NCBI RefSeq assembly: GCF_900108565.1
Contig: NZ_LT629971.1
Coordinates: 992,001 to 1,056,000 of the forward strand
Reading direction: 5' to 3'
Length of the DNA stretch: 64,000 bases
Source: Mycolicibacterium rutilum
GTDB taxonomy: Bacteria; Actinomycetota; Actinomycetes; Mycobacteriales; Mycobacteriaceae
Position 1 is the first letter of the stretch. Each line of letters begins with the position of its first letter. Below the pieces are notes generated by a model. That model ran no database searches. It was given only the letters and a program-made list of their open reading frames with translations, and was not told the DNA's origin. Shown piece after piece: positions 1 to 7,319 of this stretch. The translations under genes and the position numbers were made by a program.

Positions 1-539
1 AGCGGCGCGATGTTGTAGGTGTTGAGGAGGTTGCCGGGGGTCAGGCCCTTGTCCGGCACGTCCAGCGGCAGCGTCCAGATGTGCGACGTGTGATGCGGCA
101 GATAGCCCAGGATGCGGCCGAGTTCGCGGACCTCGTCGCTCAGTCCGGCGGGGATCTGCGGTTGCTGCGGGGATGCGTAGAAAACCTGGCCGCGCCGGCC
201 GCGGTAGTCGTGCACCTCGACGTCGAACGCGTCGGCGACCTGCTGCGCCGCGCCCTCGACGACCGCCCAGTCCTGACCCGCGCGCCACCGCACCTCAAGG
301 TGCCGGCCGCCGGCCCAGTCGTAGAGGGTGACCGGGCGGCGGCGGTCCCGCAGGGCCATCGTCACCTGGACGTCGGCGTTGCGCGAGGGCCCGAGGTCCG
401 TCGAGTCCGCCAGCAGGTAGGAGTACGGCCCCGCGATCAGGCCGCCCCCGTCGCGCGGGGGAACGGGACGCAGATCTGAGACGAGCACCCATACGCCCGC
501 GGCGATCAGCGCCAGCACGCCCACATGCCGCGCACTCAC
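1..539 (-). CDS. S53 (sedolisin/kumamolisin-like) serine peptidase, N-terminal part, cut by window edge
   Basis: The reading frame is open from a GTG at 539 down to base 1, giving about 179 residues. A short hydrophobic N-terminus (VGVLALIAAGVWVLV) suggests a signal peptide or anchor. The rest resembles the activation propeptide of S53 peptidases: the stretches GPYSYLLADSTDLGPSR, VVEGAAQQVADAFDVEVHDY and GQVFYASPQQPQIPAGL, followed by LTPGNLLNTYNIAP, which in this family marks the junction of prodomain and catalytic domain. The catalytic Glu/Asp/Ser domain would lie outside the window. Members are exported acid peptidases that remove their own propeptide. The start is uncertain because no clear Shine-Dalgarno sequence is seen. 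Confidence 0.7.
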   Translation of the reverse strand, partial: MSARHVGVLALIAAGVWVLVSDLRPVPPRDGGGLIAGPYSYLLADSTDLGPSRNADVQVTMALRDRRRPVTLYDWAGGRHLEVRWRAGQDWAVVEGAAQQVADAFDVEVHDYRGRRGQVFYASPQQPQIPAGLSDEVRELGRILGYLPHHTSHIWTLPLDVPDKGLTPGNLLNTYNIAP

Positions 540-570
540 GGACGCCAGCGTACGTCCGATTCGGATGGGG

Positions 571-837
571 TCAGTTGTCGCCGGGGATGGCCGTCGGCGC
601 GGGCGGCGCGATGACGGTCGGCGAGAACGGGTTCGGATCGTTGGGGTTGATGCGCGGCGCTTTCTCCGTCGGCTCCACCGGCGCCGTCGTGGTGGTGGTC
701 GTCGTCGTGGTGGTTGTGGTCGTCTCCTCCGGCGCCGACTCCTCGCTGGAGCACGACGCTGTGAACATCACCATCGCCACTGCGGCCGTCCCGCCGGCGA
801 GCACTCCGATGCGGCGGCCCAACTGAGCTGACCTCAT
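571..837 (-). CDS. Poly-threonine lipoprotein (copy 1 of 2)
   Basis: An 88-residue protein with a lipoprotein-type signal (hydrophobic stretch ending FTASC, Cys29), then an acidic spacer, a run of 13 threonines, and a proline/asparagine-rich tail (RINPNDPNPFSPTVIAPP). No known domain is visible. It would be an envelope lipoprotein whose Thr/Pro spacer could be O-mannosylated, as known for mycobacterial Thr-rich lipoproteins (inference). It is about 80% identical to the protein encoded at 6992-7258 on the other strand. The Thr run is encoded by a mixed ACC/ACG tract of the kind that can slip. An AGGAC sequence precedes the ATG. Confidence 0.75.
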   Translation of the reverse strand: MRSAQLGRRIGVLAGGTAAVAMVMFTASCSSEESAPEETTTTTTTTTTTTTAPVEPTEKAPRINPNDPNPFSPTVIAPPAPTAIPGDN

Positions 838-857
838 ATGCAGTCCTATCTGTCCCG

Positions 858-870
858 ACCTGTGCCAGGT
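858..870. promoter_or_regulatory. Small inverted repeat upstream of lipoprotein copy 1
   Basis: ACCTG-TGC-CAGGT lies about 20 bp upstream of the ATG at 837. It could be an operator; only the symmetry supports this. Confidence 0.25.
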
Positions 871-951
871 CCGTCAAGATCAGCCCGGCGTCGAAACTCT
901 AACCGAACGCGCAGGCCAGCGCTCGGTTAAGCGCAAAGGGGCACCGGGACG

Positions 952-1311
952 TCAGGACCCGCCCTGCAGCGCGGCGAGGGCCTCGGCCAGCGTCGGGAAC
1001 AGCGAGAAGACCTGATCGAGCCCGGTCAGCTGGATCGGCCTGCTGGTCGCGGGACCGTCGGCCACGACCGCGAAACGGGCGGACTTGCTGACGCTCTCGT
1101 GGGTGGCCACCAGCGCCTGCAGTCCCGCGGAGGCCAGGAAGTCCACCGCCGTCAGGTCGACGACGAGTGCCGTCGGTTCCTGCGTCAACGCCTCGGTGAT
1201 ACCCGCTTGGAACGCCGGCACGGTGGCGAGGTCGACATCGCCACCGACCGTCAGCACGGCGATGCTCCCCTCTTGGGACACCGAGGTCGTGATCGGATCA
1301 TTACGAGACAA
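952..1311 (-). CDS. STAS-domain anti-anti-sigma factor (RsbV-like)
   Basis: A 119-residue single STAS domain. The conserved phosphoacceptor region DFLASAGLQAL places the serine at about residue 61, next to the typical VVDLTAVDF strand. Such proteins, when dephosphorylated, bind an RsbW-type anti-sigma kinase and free a SigB/SigF-type sigma factor. The start is a TTG preceded by GGAGG at good spacing. It is divergent from the PAS-phosphatase-kinase protein at 1483, and a second STAS protein lies just beyond that, so the three probably form one partner-switching module. Which sigma or kinase it serves cannot be read from the sequence. Confidence 0.85.
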   Translation of the reverse strand: MSRNDPITTSVSQEGSIAVLTVGGDVDLATVPAFQAGITEALTQEPTALVVDLTAVDFLASAGLQALVATHESVSKSARFAVVADGPATSRPIQLTGLDQVFSLFPTLAEALAALQGGS

Positions 1312-1482
1312 CGTGGTCCTCCGGTCAACGCCGCCCTCACGGCGGCAATGCGCCGAGCTTAATACGTGGCGCTCGACGACGAATCAACGCTTCACAGGAT
1401 CATGCCGGAGTCGCAGGCTAAGGTCGTGAGGACACTTGTGCGCATGCTGATTCGAGCGTGACTACCGGCGGATGACCCGAGG

Positions 1483-3462
1483 ATGACCGAGCCCGCAGAC
1501 CTGTACCACCAATACGAACGGGAGCGGGCGCGAGCCGAGCGGCTGGCCGACCGCGACGAGTTCCGTGGGGCATTGGTCAATTCACTGCAGGAGGGGTTCT
1601 TCGTCGTCGACGGCAGCGGCGCCGTGATCGAGATCAACGATGCGTTCGCCGAGATCACCGGCTACGGCCAGGCCGATCTGCCGTACCCGATGCCGCACCC
1701 GTGGGTGGGCGACGAGGCGGCCGCCGAAGGCCGCAGGGACGCGCTGCTGCGCGACGGTCGGCTGACCGGCGAAATCGAGATCCGGCACCGTGACGGACGG
1801 CGGCGGTGGGTGGCGGTCAGCATCAACGCCGTCACCGGTCAGCAGACGGGCGGGGACCATTCGGGGGGCCTCTACGTGGGCACCATCCGCGACGTCACCT
1901 CCGCGCGCGCGACCACCGCACGCGACCGCGCGGTCGCACGGCTCGCGACCGCGGTCAGTGTCGCCAAGAGCGTCGACGAGGTGCTGAACATCACGCTCGA
2001 GCAGTGCCGCGAGTCCCTGGACGCGCAGCGGCTGATGGCGGTGATCTGGCCCAAGACCCCCGGTGAGGGGCCCGCCGTGCATGTGGCGGGTGAGCCCGCC
2101 GTCGCGAGTTGGGACGAGCTCGACGACGACTGGCGCCGCACCCTCGACGACGCCCGGTCCTGGATTCCGCTGACCGTGACGCCGGTCGGCGCGGCGCCGA
2201 GCGCAGGCACCACCCGCGGGTTCGTGACCGTGCTGTCCGGCGCGCGCGACGTCGTGGTGTGCCTCGAGCACCGCGTTCCGCGCGTCGTCAGCGACGAGGA
2301 CCGGCACCTGATCACCGCGCTGGTCGGCCACCTCGGCAGCGCGATGCAACATGTCCGGCAGTTCGAGAACGCCCGCGACACGTCGCTGACGCTGCAGCGC
2401 TCGCTGCTCGCGCCGATCGACCTGCCCGCCGGTTTCGCCGTGCGCTACGAACCCGCGGTGCATCCGCTCGAGATCGGCGGCGACTTCTACGACGTGCTGC
2501 CGGTCGCCGAGCACCGCATCGGCGTCGTCGTGGGCGACTGCGTCGGACGCGGTCTGGCGGCCGCGGCGGTGATGGGGCAGCTGCGGGCATCGACCCGCGC
2601 CCTGCTGTTGACCGGCGCCGGGCCGGCGGCCCTGCTCGAACACCTCGACTCGGTCGCCGAGCTCATCCCCGACGCGTTCTGCACGACGGTGTTCGTCGCG
2701 ATCGTGGACACCGAGAAGGGCACCGTCGAGTACAGCAGCGCGGGCCACGTGCCGCCGATCCTGCTGGGCGACGACGGTGTGCGTGCGCTGTTGGACGAGG
2801 CGTGCTCGGTGCCGCTGGGCGTGGGGCGCAGTGAACCGCGTCCGCAGGCGTCGCATCCCCTGGCGCCCGGGGTGACGCTGATGCTCTATACCGACGGCCT
2901 GGTCGAGCGGCGCGACGAGCCGATCGACACACAGATCGACCGGGTGGCCGCGGTGGTGGCCGAGTCGAGGGCGCTACCGGTCGAGGAGGTGGCCGACACG
3001 GTGCTCGGCAAGCTCGCCCCCGACCACGGCTACGACGACGACGTCGCGCTCGTGCTGTACCGGTTCGATCACGCGCCGCTGATCATCGACGCCGCCGCGA
3101 CCGCCCCGGAGCTGACCGAGATCCGCCACCGCCTGACCGACTGGCTCTTGGACAACGGTGTCGTCGATCCGGCCGCGTCCGACCTGGTGCTCGTGGTCAA
3201 CGAGGCCTGCTCCAACAGCGTCGAACACGCCTACCGCGGACGCGACCCCGGCCGGATGCACGTGCTCGCCGAGCGGCAGGGTGACTCGATCCGGGTGCGG
3301 GTCACCGACTTCGGGTCGTGGAAGATCCCGCCCGCCGACCCCGGGACCCGCGGGCGGGGGCTGCTGTTGATGCGGGCGGTCAGCGATCAGGTCGACCTGG
3401 ACGGCACCCCGGCGGGCACGACGGTCGATATGACGTTTCAATTACCGGAGAACGTGAATTGA
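1483..3462 (+). CDS. PAS-GAF-PP2C (RsbU/SpoIIE) phosphatase fused to RsbW-type kinase domain
   Basis: A 659-residue cytosolic sensor. A PAS domain covers about residues 27-143 (GFFVVDGSGAVIEINDAF). A GAF-like region covers about 148-300. A PP2C/SpoIIE phosphatase domain begins near 308 with metal-binding signatures GGDFYD (about 332) and VVGDCVGRG. A C-terminal HATPase domain carries an N-box (VNEACSNSVEHA, about 574) and a G-box (TRGRGLLLMRAV, about 620). The order matches M. tuberculosis Rv1364c (PAS-PP2C-kinase-STAS), except that here the STAS partners are separate genes. It should phosphorylate and dephosphorylate STAS antagonists in response to a PAS/GAF signal. GAGG precedes the ATG. 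Confidence 0.88.
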   Translation: MTEPADLYHQYERERARAERLADRDEFRGALVNSLQEGFFVVDGSGAVIEINDAFAEITGYGQADLPYPMPHPWVGDEAAAEGRRDALLRDGRLTGEIEIRHRDGRRRWVAVSINAVTGQQTGGDHSGGLYVGTIRDVTSARATTARDRAVARLATAVSVAKSVDEVLNITLEQCRESLDAQRLMAVIWPKTPGEGPAVHVAGEPAVASWDELDDDWRRTLDDARSWIPLTVTPVGAAPSAGTTRGFVTVLSGARDVVVCLEHRVPRVVSDEDRHLITALVGHLGSAMQHVRQFENARDTSLTLQRSLLAPIDLPAGFAVRYEPAVHPLEIGGDFYDVLPVAEHRIGVVVGDCVGRGLAAAAVMGQLRASTRALLLTGAGPAALLEHLDSVAELIPDAFCTTVFVAIVDTEKGTVEYSSAGHVPPILLGDDGVRALLDEACSVPLGVGRSEPRPQASHPLAPGVTLMLYTDGLVERRDEPIDTQIDRVAAVVAESRALPVEEVADTVLGKLAPDHGYDDDVALVLYRFDHAPLIIDAAATAPELTEIRHRLTDWLLDNGVVDPAASDLVLVVNEACSNSVEHAYRGRDPGRMHVLAERQGDSIRVRVTDFGSWKIPPADPGTRGRGLLLMRAVSDQVDLDGTPAGTTVDMTFQLPENVN

Positions 3463-3540
3463 CGGCGCCCTGCTCCTCTCGACACCTTGCGCGTGATATG
3501 ACAATCACCAGCAAGGACCGTCTGTCGAGGAGAGGCAGCG

Positions 3541-3582
3541 ATGCGGGTTGTTTGGCATGCACTGAGGCGGTGGCGCCTCTAG
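3541..3582 (+). CDS. Possible 13-residue leader ORF
   Basis: ATG at 3541 follows a strong Shine-Dalgarno (GAGGAGAGG, 5 nt before the ATG) and reads MRVVWHALRRWRL before a TAG. It sits in the 187-bp gap before the STAS gene at 3650. Trp and Arg are over-represented for so short a peptide. It may be a regulatory upstream ORF or a chance ORF; only the ribosome-binding site supports translation. Confidence 0.35.
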   Translation: MRVVWHALRRWRL

Positions 3583-3599
3583 TTCATCGGGGAGGCGCT

Positions 3600-3644
3600 G
3601 TGACCGACTCTGCGCGTCACGAGCCGTTGACGGTGGGGGTCTGA
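3600..3644 (+). CDS. Possible 14-residue ORF directly before STAS gene
   Basis: GTG at 3600 is preceded by GGGGAGG with 4 nt spacing, reads MTDSARHEPLTVGV and stops 5 bp before the ATG of the STAS gene at 3650. The stop-to-start distance would allow translational coupling to the STAS gene. There is no recognisable family. The strong ribosome-binding site is the only evidence. Confidence 0.35.
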   Translation: MTDSARHEPLTVGV

Positions 3645-3649
3645 AAGTC

Positions 3650-3961
3650 ATGAGCGGCAACCAGTTCCGGTTCAGTGCCGGAGGCGCTGAGTCATCCCCG
3701 ACCGTGACCGCGTCCGGTGAGATCGACCTGGCGAACGTCGATCAGTTCGCCGCGGTGCTGTCACAGGCGGCCGAGGCGCACGAGGTGATCACCGTCGACC
3801 TCACCGCGGTGACCTATTGCGACAGCGCGGCATTGCGGGAGTTGTTCTCCGCGGCGGCGAACGCGAAGCTCGAACTCGTCGTGCCCGCCCGCGGCTCGAT
3901 CACCACGCTGCTGCGGATCTCCGGCCTCGACAAGGTCGCGTCGGTCAGAGTCGTGGACTGA
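3650..3961 (+). CDS. STAS-domain anti-anti-sigma factor
   Basis: A 103-residue STAS protein. The signature TYCDSAALREL puts the predicted phosphoserine at about residue 59, after the typical VDLTAV strand. Only 10 bp separate it from the GAF-ANTAR gene downstream, so the two are very likely co-transcribed. The likely role is the phosphorylatable antagonist controlled by the phosphatase/kinase protein at 1483-3462. The call to the STAS family is secure; the partner assignment is inferred from adjacency. Confidence 0.85.
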   Translation: MSGNQFRFSAGGAESSPTVTASGEIDLANVDQFAAVLSQAAEAHEVITVDLTAVTYCDSAALRELFSAAANAKLELVVPARGSITTLLRISGLDKVASVRVVD

Positions 3962-3971
3962 ACGGATCGTC

Positions 3972-4766
3972 GTGCCGGCTCCGGACTTTCAGCCCCGCCA
4001 ACACCCCGAACTCATCACGCTGCTGCATCGCGTGCTGGAACGGTTGCGCGCCGAATTGCCGAACGCGCTCGGCGTCGCGGTCACGGTGCAGGACAAGCGC
4101 GCCGAGACACCGGCAGCGCTGGCGGCGCTGGGCATCGAGGCCGACATGGTGGCGATGCAGCTGTCGGGCCTCGGCGGGCCGGTGTCGGATGCGTTGACCT
4201 ATCAGGTGCCGGTGCTCAGCGTCGACCTGTGGACTGATGAACGGTGGCCCGACCTGAGCGCCGACGCGGCGGCCGCACAAGCGCCCAGGATCGTCGCGGA
4301 GCTGCCCCGGGTCTGCGGGGTGGCGGCGGTGTCGGGCTTCTGGCGCACCGACGCCGCGCTCATGCTGTCGTGCACGCTGAGCGAACCGGGCACGGCGGCC
4401 ACCGTCGCCTCGCTGATCGCCTACGAGCAACTGGTGTCGGCCGCGCTGGTGACCACCGCCGCGCAGAACGAGGCCGCGTTCGAGGACCTGCTGACCGCGC
4501 TGCAGTCGCGCGGCGCCATCGAGCAGGCCAAGGGCGTGTTGATGGGGTTGATCGGGTGCGACGCCGAACAGGCGTGGAGCGTGCTGCGCCGCGCCAGCCA
4601 GGAGTTCAACGTCAAGCTGCGCGAGCTGGCGGTGGCGTTGATCGAACACGTCAGCGGCGTGCCCGCCGAGCAGCCCGGGGTGGCCGAACCGATCGCCCCG
4701 AACGAGCCGGCGCGTAACGCCGCCCGGCTGCTGTGGTCGGCGATGTCCAAGGACCGGCCCGCCTGA
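3972..4766 (+). CDS. GAF-ANTAR RNA-binding regulator
   Basis: A 264-residue protein. Residues about 1-160 form a GAF-like sensor, and residues about 170-230 a clear ANTAR three-helix domain (GAIEQAKGVLMGLIGC ... AWSVLRRASQEFNVKLRELA). ANTAR domains bind paired stem-loops in nascent RNA and act as antiterminators or translational regulators; in mycobacteria they have been linked to lipid and redox transcripts. It starts at GTG 3972, 10 bp after the STAS gene, so RNA-level and sigma-level control are probably coupled in one operon. The ligand of the GAF domain is unknown. The C-terminal 30 residues are a proline/alanine-rich tail. Confidence 0.85.
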   Translation: MPAPDFQPRQHPELITLLHRVLERLRAELPNALGVAVTVQDKRAETPAALAALGIEADMVAMQLSGLGGPVSDALTYQVPVLSVDLWTDERWPDLSADAAAAQAPRIVAELPRVCGVAAVSGFWRTDAALMLSCTLSEPGTAATVASLIAYEQLVSAALVTTAAQNEAAFEDLLTALQSRGAIEQAKGVLMGLIGCDAEQAWSVLRRASQEFNVKLRELAVALIEHVSGVPAEQPGVAEPIAPNEPARNAARLLWSAMSKDRPA

Positions 4767-4769
4767 CGG

Positions 4770-5660
4770 TCAAGACGGCTGCTTTGCGGCCGCCTCCAGT
4801 TGCTCTTCGAGCGCGCCCTCGTCGCGGCCGAGCGCGATGGTGGCCGAGGTCATGGCGGCCACCGCGACTGCGATCGCCGCGGCCTTGATCCCGTTGACGG
4901 TGAGGTGTTCGCCCAGCACCACGGCGCCGAGCACGACCGCGATCACCGGTTCGAGCACCAGCATCGTCGGCACCGAGGTCTGCAACGACCCCGCGTGGAA
5001 CGCCGACTGCTGCAGGAACACCGCGACCACGCCGAGCACCACCAGCAGGTACAGCACCGGCGCGGTCACCACCGCGCCCAGCCCGTCGTTGGTCAGCATG
5101 TGCATCACGATCTTGGTGAGCACCGCGACGACGCCGAACAGCAGTCCCACCGCGACCGCGAGGATCACCGCACGTTTCCACCCGTTACTGCGCACCGCGA
5201 TCACCACGCACGCCAGCACCGCCGCCGCGCAGACGACGGCGACCGCGGCGGACGTCGGCGCGGAGGCCTCGTAGTCACCAGGCCGCGTCTTGGCGAGGAC
5301 CACGAACACCGCGAGCGCCGCGGTGAGGACCAGCGCCCACAACCACTCGCCGCGGGTGACCCGGCGGTTGGCCAGCCGCGCGCTCAACGGCAGCGCGAAC
5401 AGCAGCGCCGACACCAGGATCGGCTGCACCAGCAGCAGCGACCCCTCGGCCAGTGCGAGCGCCTGGAAGACGTAGCCGGCCACGGCCGCACCGGTGCCCG
5501 CCCACCACAGCGGCGTGCGCAGCAGCGTCATCACCATCACACCGCTGACACCGTGCTCGGGCGGAACGTGCATCGTGGCGCGCTGCCGGACGACGATGCC
5601 GATGGCCAGGAAGAGGGCGGCCAGCAAGGCGAGAAAAACAACCAGGCCCTGGGTTACCAC
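4770..5660 (-). CDS. DMT/EamA-family membrane transporter
   Basis: A 296-residue protein with about ten hydrophobic segments in two repeats, the pattern of drug/metabolite transporters. Recognisable stretches are LVVFLALLAALFLAIGIVVRQRA at the start, ALALAEGSLLLVQPILV in the first half, and the EamA-like VLEPVIAVVLGAVVLGEHL near the end. A charged tail (GRDEGALEEQLEAAAKQ) faces the cytosol. I chose GTG 5660 because homologues I recall begin with M-V-x-Q-G; the frame stays open far upstream without membrane-like sequence. It is convergent with the ANTAR gene (3 bp gap). Substrate unknown. Confidence 0.75.
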   Translation of the reverse strand: MVTQGLVVFLALLAALFLAIGIVVRQRATMHVPPEHGVSGVMVMTLLRTPLWWAGTGAAVAGYVFQALALAEGSLLLVQPILVSALLFALPLSARLANRRVTRGEWLWALVLTAALAVFVVLAKTRPGDYEASAPTSAAVAVVCAAAVLACVVIAVRSNGWKRAVILAVAVGLLFGVVAVLTKIVMHMLTNDGLGAVVTAPVLYLLVVLGVVAVFLQQSAFHAGSLQTSVPTMLVLEPVIAVVLGAVVLGEHLTVNGIKAAAIAVAVAAMTSATIALGRDEGALEEQLEAAAKQPS

Positions 5661-5768
5661 TGTGCGCCCACCGACGCCTCCCGTTCCTGTCCGACTGGGC
5701 CCAGCATCACCGCACAAGCAGAACACATCCGCCGCGTCGCCGCGAAAGCGGCCGCGTCGGCACCGCAG

Positions 5769-5794
5769 GTTTGACGGTCCGCCCGACCGGGCAT
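5769..5794 (+). promoter_or_regulatory. SigF-like promoter candidate upstream of 5805
   Basis: GTTT (5769-5772), 16 bp, then GGGCAT (5789-5794) matches the mycobacterial SigF consensus GTTT-N15/16-GGGTAT at all but one base. The predicted transcript would start almost at the ATG at 5805. Confidence 0.35.
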
Positions 5795-5804
5795 CAACCC
5801 GATC

Positions 5805-6143
5805 ATGAATTTGCGACGGTTGGTGTTGCTGGCGGGTGCGATCGTGTTGCTCGTCGGCGTGATTGGTCTGCTGATGCCCGTGTCGATCCCCGGGCCCGAC
5901 AATCAGAAGATCGGGTGCGGCAACGCGGTCGCGGCCGATGACTCCGCCGCGAGCCAGGCCGACAGCAGCAACCCGGTGAACCTGCCGATCCTCAACGAGG
6001 TCGTTCCGCACACCGACTACGTCGCGCAGTGCCAGGCCGCGGTCTCCGACCGTCGCACCTGGACGATTCCCGTGGCGATCGTCGGGGTGGTGCTGCTCGC
6101 GGGCTCGTTCCTGGTCGGCGGCCGCACCGCCCGTACCGGCTAG
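5805..6143 (+). CDS. Two-TM membrane protein of unknown function
   Basis: A 112-residue protein with an N-terminal hydrophobic segment (LVLLAGAIVLLVGVIGLLM), a roughly 55-residue polar region carrying two cysteines (KIGCGN and VAQCQ) that could form a disulfide outside the membrane, and a second hydrophobic segment (IPVAIVGVVLLAGSFLVGG) near the C-terminus. I do not recognise a family. The topology would leave both termini in the cytosol. It is convergent with the gene at 6146, with a 2 bp gap. Confidence 0.65.
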   Translation: MNLRRLVLLAGAIVLLVGVIGLLMPVSIPGPDNQKIGCGNAVAADDSAASQADSSNPVNLPILNEVVPHTDYVAQCQAAVSDRRTWTIPVAIVGVVLLAGSFLVGGRTARTG

Positions 6144-6145
6144 CC

Positions 6146-6421
6146 CTAGCTGGCCTCGCGTCCGTTGACCACCCGCAGGCGCGGCGGTGCCGGTTCGTCC
6201 GGAGCGATCCGGTCGTTGACGGTGGCCACCACGGTGTCGACGCGGTTGACCGCCCGGTCGCACAGCCCGCGGACCTTACCGCTGGCGGCGTCCACATCGT
6301 CGGCGGCGCTCAGCAGGTAGGCGCGGACGTTGAGGCCCAGCCGCTCGCCGGCGGCGCGGACCCGCCGGCGCAGGCGATCGTCGATCTCGACCGTGACGTA
6401 GGGCGTCACGCGAAGCTTCAT
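6146..6421 (-). CDS. Small conserved hypothetical protein
   Basis: A 91-residue soluble protein with no recognised domain. The N-terminal VTPYVTVEIDDRLRRRVRAAGERLGLNVRAYLL-type pattern (a beta strand followed by basic helices) recalls ribbon-helix-helix proteins, but this is a weak resemblance. It lies 9 bp downstream of the secreted-protein gene at 6431-6814 on the same strand and is probably co-transcribed with it. Confidence 0.55.
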   Translation of the reverse strand: MKLRVTPYVTVEIDDRLRRRVRAAGERLGLNVRAYLLSAADDVDAASGKVRGLCDRAVNRVDTVVATVNDRIAPDEPAPPRLRVVNGREAS

Positions 6422-6430
6422 AGCGTCACA

Positions 6431-6814
6431 CTAGCTTTGTTTCTTCTTCGCGTTCGCTTCCTTGATCGCCTGCCTGCCCTGCGGGCTGGCGGCCGAGTTA
6501 CCGGGGTCTTTCGCGGTGGCCACGGTGGCGTTGCAGTTGATGTCGAGCAGCACGGTGTCGGTCACCGGGGTGAAGGCGTCGCCCTTGAGCCACGGCGCCG
6601 ACTCGGAGTGGGTGACGACGCACTTGTCCCGCGGCAGGGTGTCGCCGGCCCGCGACGAGACGACGGCCTTCTTGCCCGCCTCACTCAGCTTGCCCGCCGC
6701 GTCGCCGTAGGTTTCCCCCGCGTATGCGTCGGCGTTGGCGATCCCCGCACCGGCCAGCACCGCGATCGACAGCGCCGTCATACCGGCCGCGGCGAACTTT
6801 GCGCACCTCGTCAT
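6431..6814 (-). CDS. Secreted small protein, signal peptide, two cysteines
   Basis: A 127-residue protein with a Sec signal peptide (AAAGMTALSIAVLAGAGIANADA, cleavage likely after ANA or ADA). The mature part contains DKCVVTHSES and DINCNATV, a cysteine pair spaced as in other small mycobacterial secreted proteins, and ends in a lysine-rich tail (KEANAKKKQS). I chose ATG 6814; a GTG two codons upstream (6820) is also possible. The function is unknown. The divergent intergenic region contains a palindrome (6842-6855). Confidence 0.65.
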   Translation of the reverse strand: MTRCAKFAAAGMTALSIAVLAGAGIANADAYAGETYGDAAGKLSEAGKKAVVSSRAGDTLPRDKCVVTHSESAPWLKGDAFTPVTDTVLLDINCNATVATAKDPGNSAASPQGRQAIKEANAKKKQS

Positions 6815-6841
6815 GAGCACCAGACGTTAAGCCGCCGAGCT

Positions 6842-6855
6842 GTCAGGCACCTGAC
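6842..6855. promoter_or_regulatory. Inverted repeat in divergent promoter region
   Basis: GTCAGG-CA-CCTGAC lies 28 bp upstream of the secreted-protein start at 6814. It could be a repressor site. Confidence 0.3.
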
Positions 6856-6942
6856 GACTCGGTCGGAGTTCGCCGCCATCCCGAACTGCTTTGGACTATC
6901 TCGTCCAGTTATTCCCGATATCCAGCGCTTTACGTCGTTGAC

Positions 6943-6985
6943 GTGCGTTGATCTTGGACGATATAGTTCAGTCCAACTACAGTTA
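6943..6985 (+). promoter_or_regulatory. Probable SigA-type promoter of lipoprotein copy 2
   Basis: TTGGAC, 18 bp, then TACAGT reads as -35 and -10 elements just upstream of the ATG at 6992. The spacer region also forms TTGGAC-N11-GTCCAA symmetry, and a similar TTGGAC...GTCC block occurs about 60 bp further upstream, near 6891. The area is AT-richer than its surroundings. Confidence 0.4.
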
Positions 6986-6991
6986 GGACAC

Positions 6992-7258
6992 ATGATGAAG
7001 TCACTGCACTCGGGTCGCCGGATCGCGGCCCTGGCCGGCGGCACTGCCGCTCTCGCGATGGTGCTGTTCACCGCGTCGTGCTCCACCGAGGAGCAGGCGC
7101 CGGAGGAGACCACCACGACGACCACCACCACCACGACCACGAGCGCCGCGGTGGAGCCGACGGACAAGGCGCCGCGGATCAATCCCAACGATCCGAACCC
7201 GTTCTCGCCGACGGTCATCGCGCCGCCCGCGCCGACCGCCGTTCCCGGCGACAACTGA
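6992..7258 (+). CDS. Poly-threonine lipoprotein (copy 2 of 2)
   Basis: An 88-residue lipoprotein: hydrophobic signal ending FTASC (Cys30), acidic spacer, a run of 11 threonines, and the same Pro/Asn-rich C-terminal third as the product of 571-837, which is nearly identical from NPNDPNPFSPTVIAPP onward. The Thr tracts differ in length (11 versus 13). Two ATGs in tandem (6992, 6995) are possible starts. The strong conservation of the tail, against divergence of the N-terminal dozen residues, suggests selection on the mature protein. The function is unknown. Confidence 0.75.
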   Translation: MMKSLHSGRRIAALAGGTAALAMVLFTASCSTEEQAPEETTTTTTTTTTTSAAVEPTDKAPRINPNDPNPFSPTVIAPPAPTAVPGDN

Positions 7259-7283
7259 CGGGTCTTTTCCCGTTCGATCCAGC

Positions 7284-7319
7284 GCCGTCGGCGCGTCAGT
7301 GCACTGGCGCGCCGACGGC
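7284..7319. terminator. Bidirectional hairpin terminator
   Basis: Two 18-base arms (7284-7301 and 7302-7319) are complementary at 17 positions with no spacer, so an RNA from either strand forms a long GC-rich hairpin. It lies between the convergent lipoprotein and TetR genes and includes the TetR stop codon. There is no long U tract, which is usual for mycobacterial terminators. Confidence 0.6.

Noticed and set aside
661..730. Poly-valine proteins encoded on the plus strand opposite the poly-Thr tract
   Set aside because: They are the antisense reading of the ACC/ACG tract; the lipoprotein frame is supported by a signal peptide and by its paralogue at 6992.
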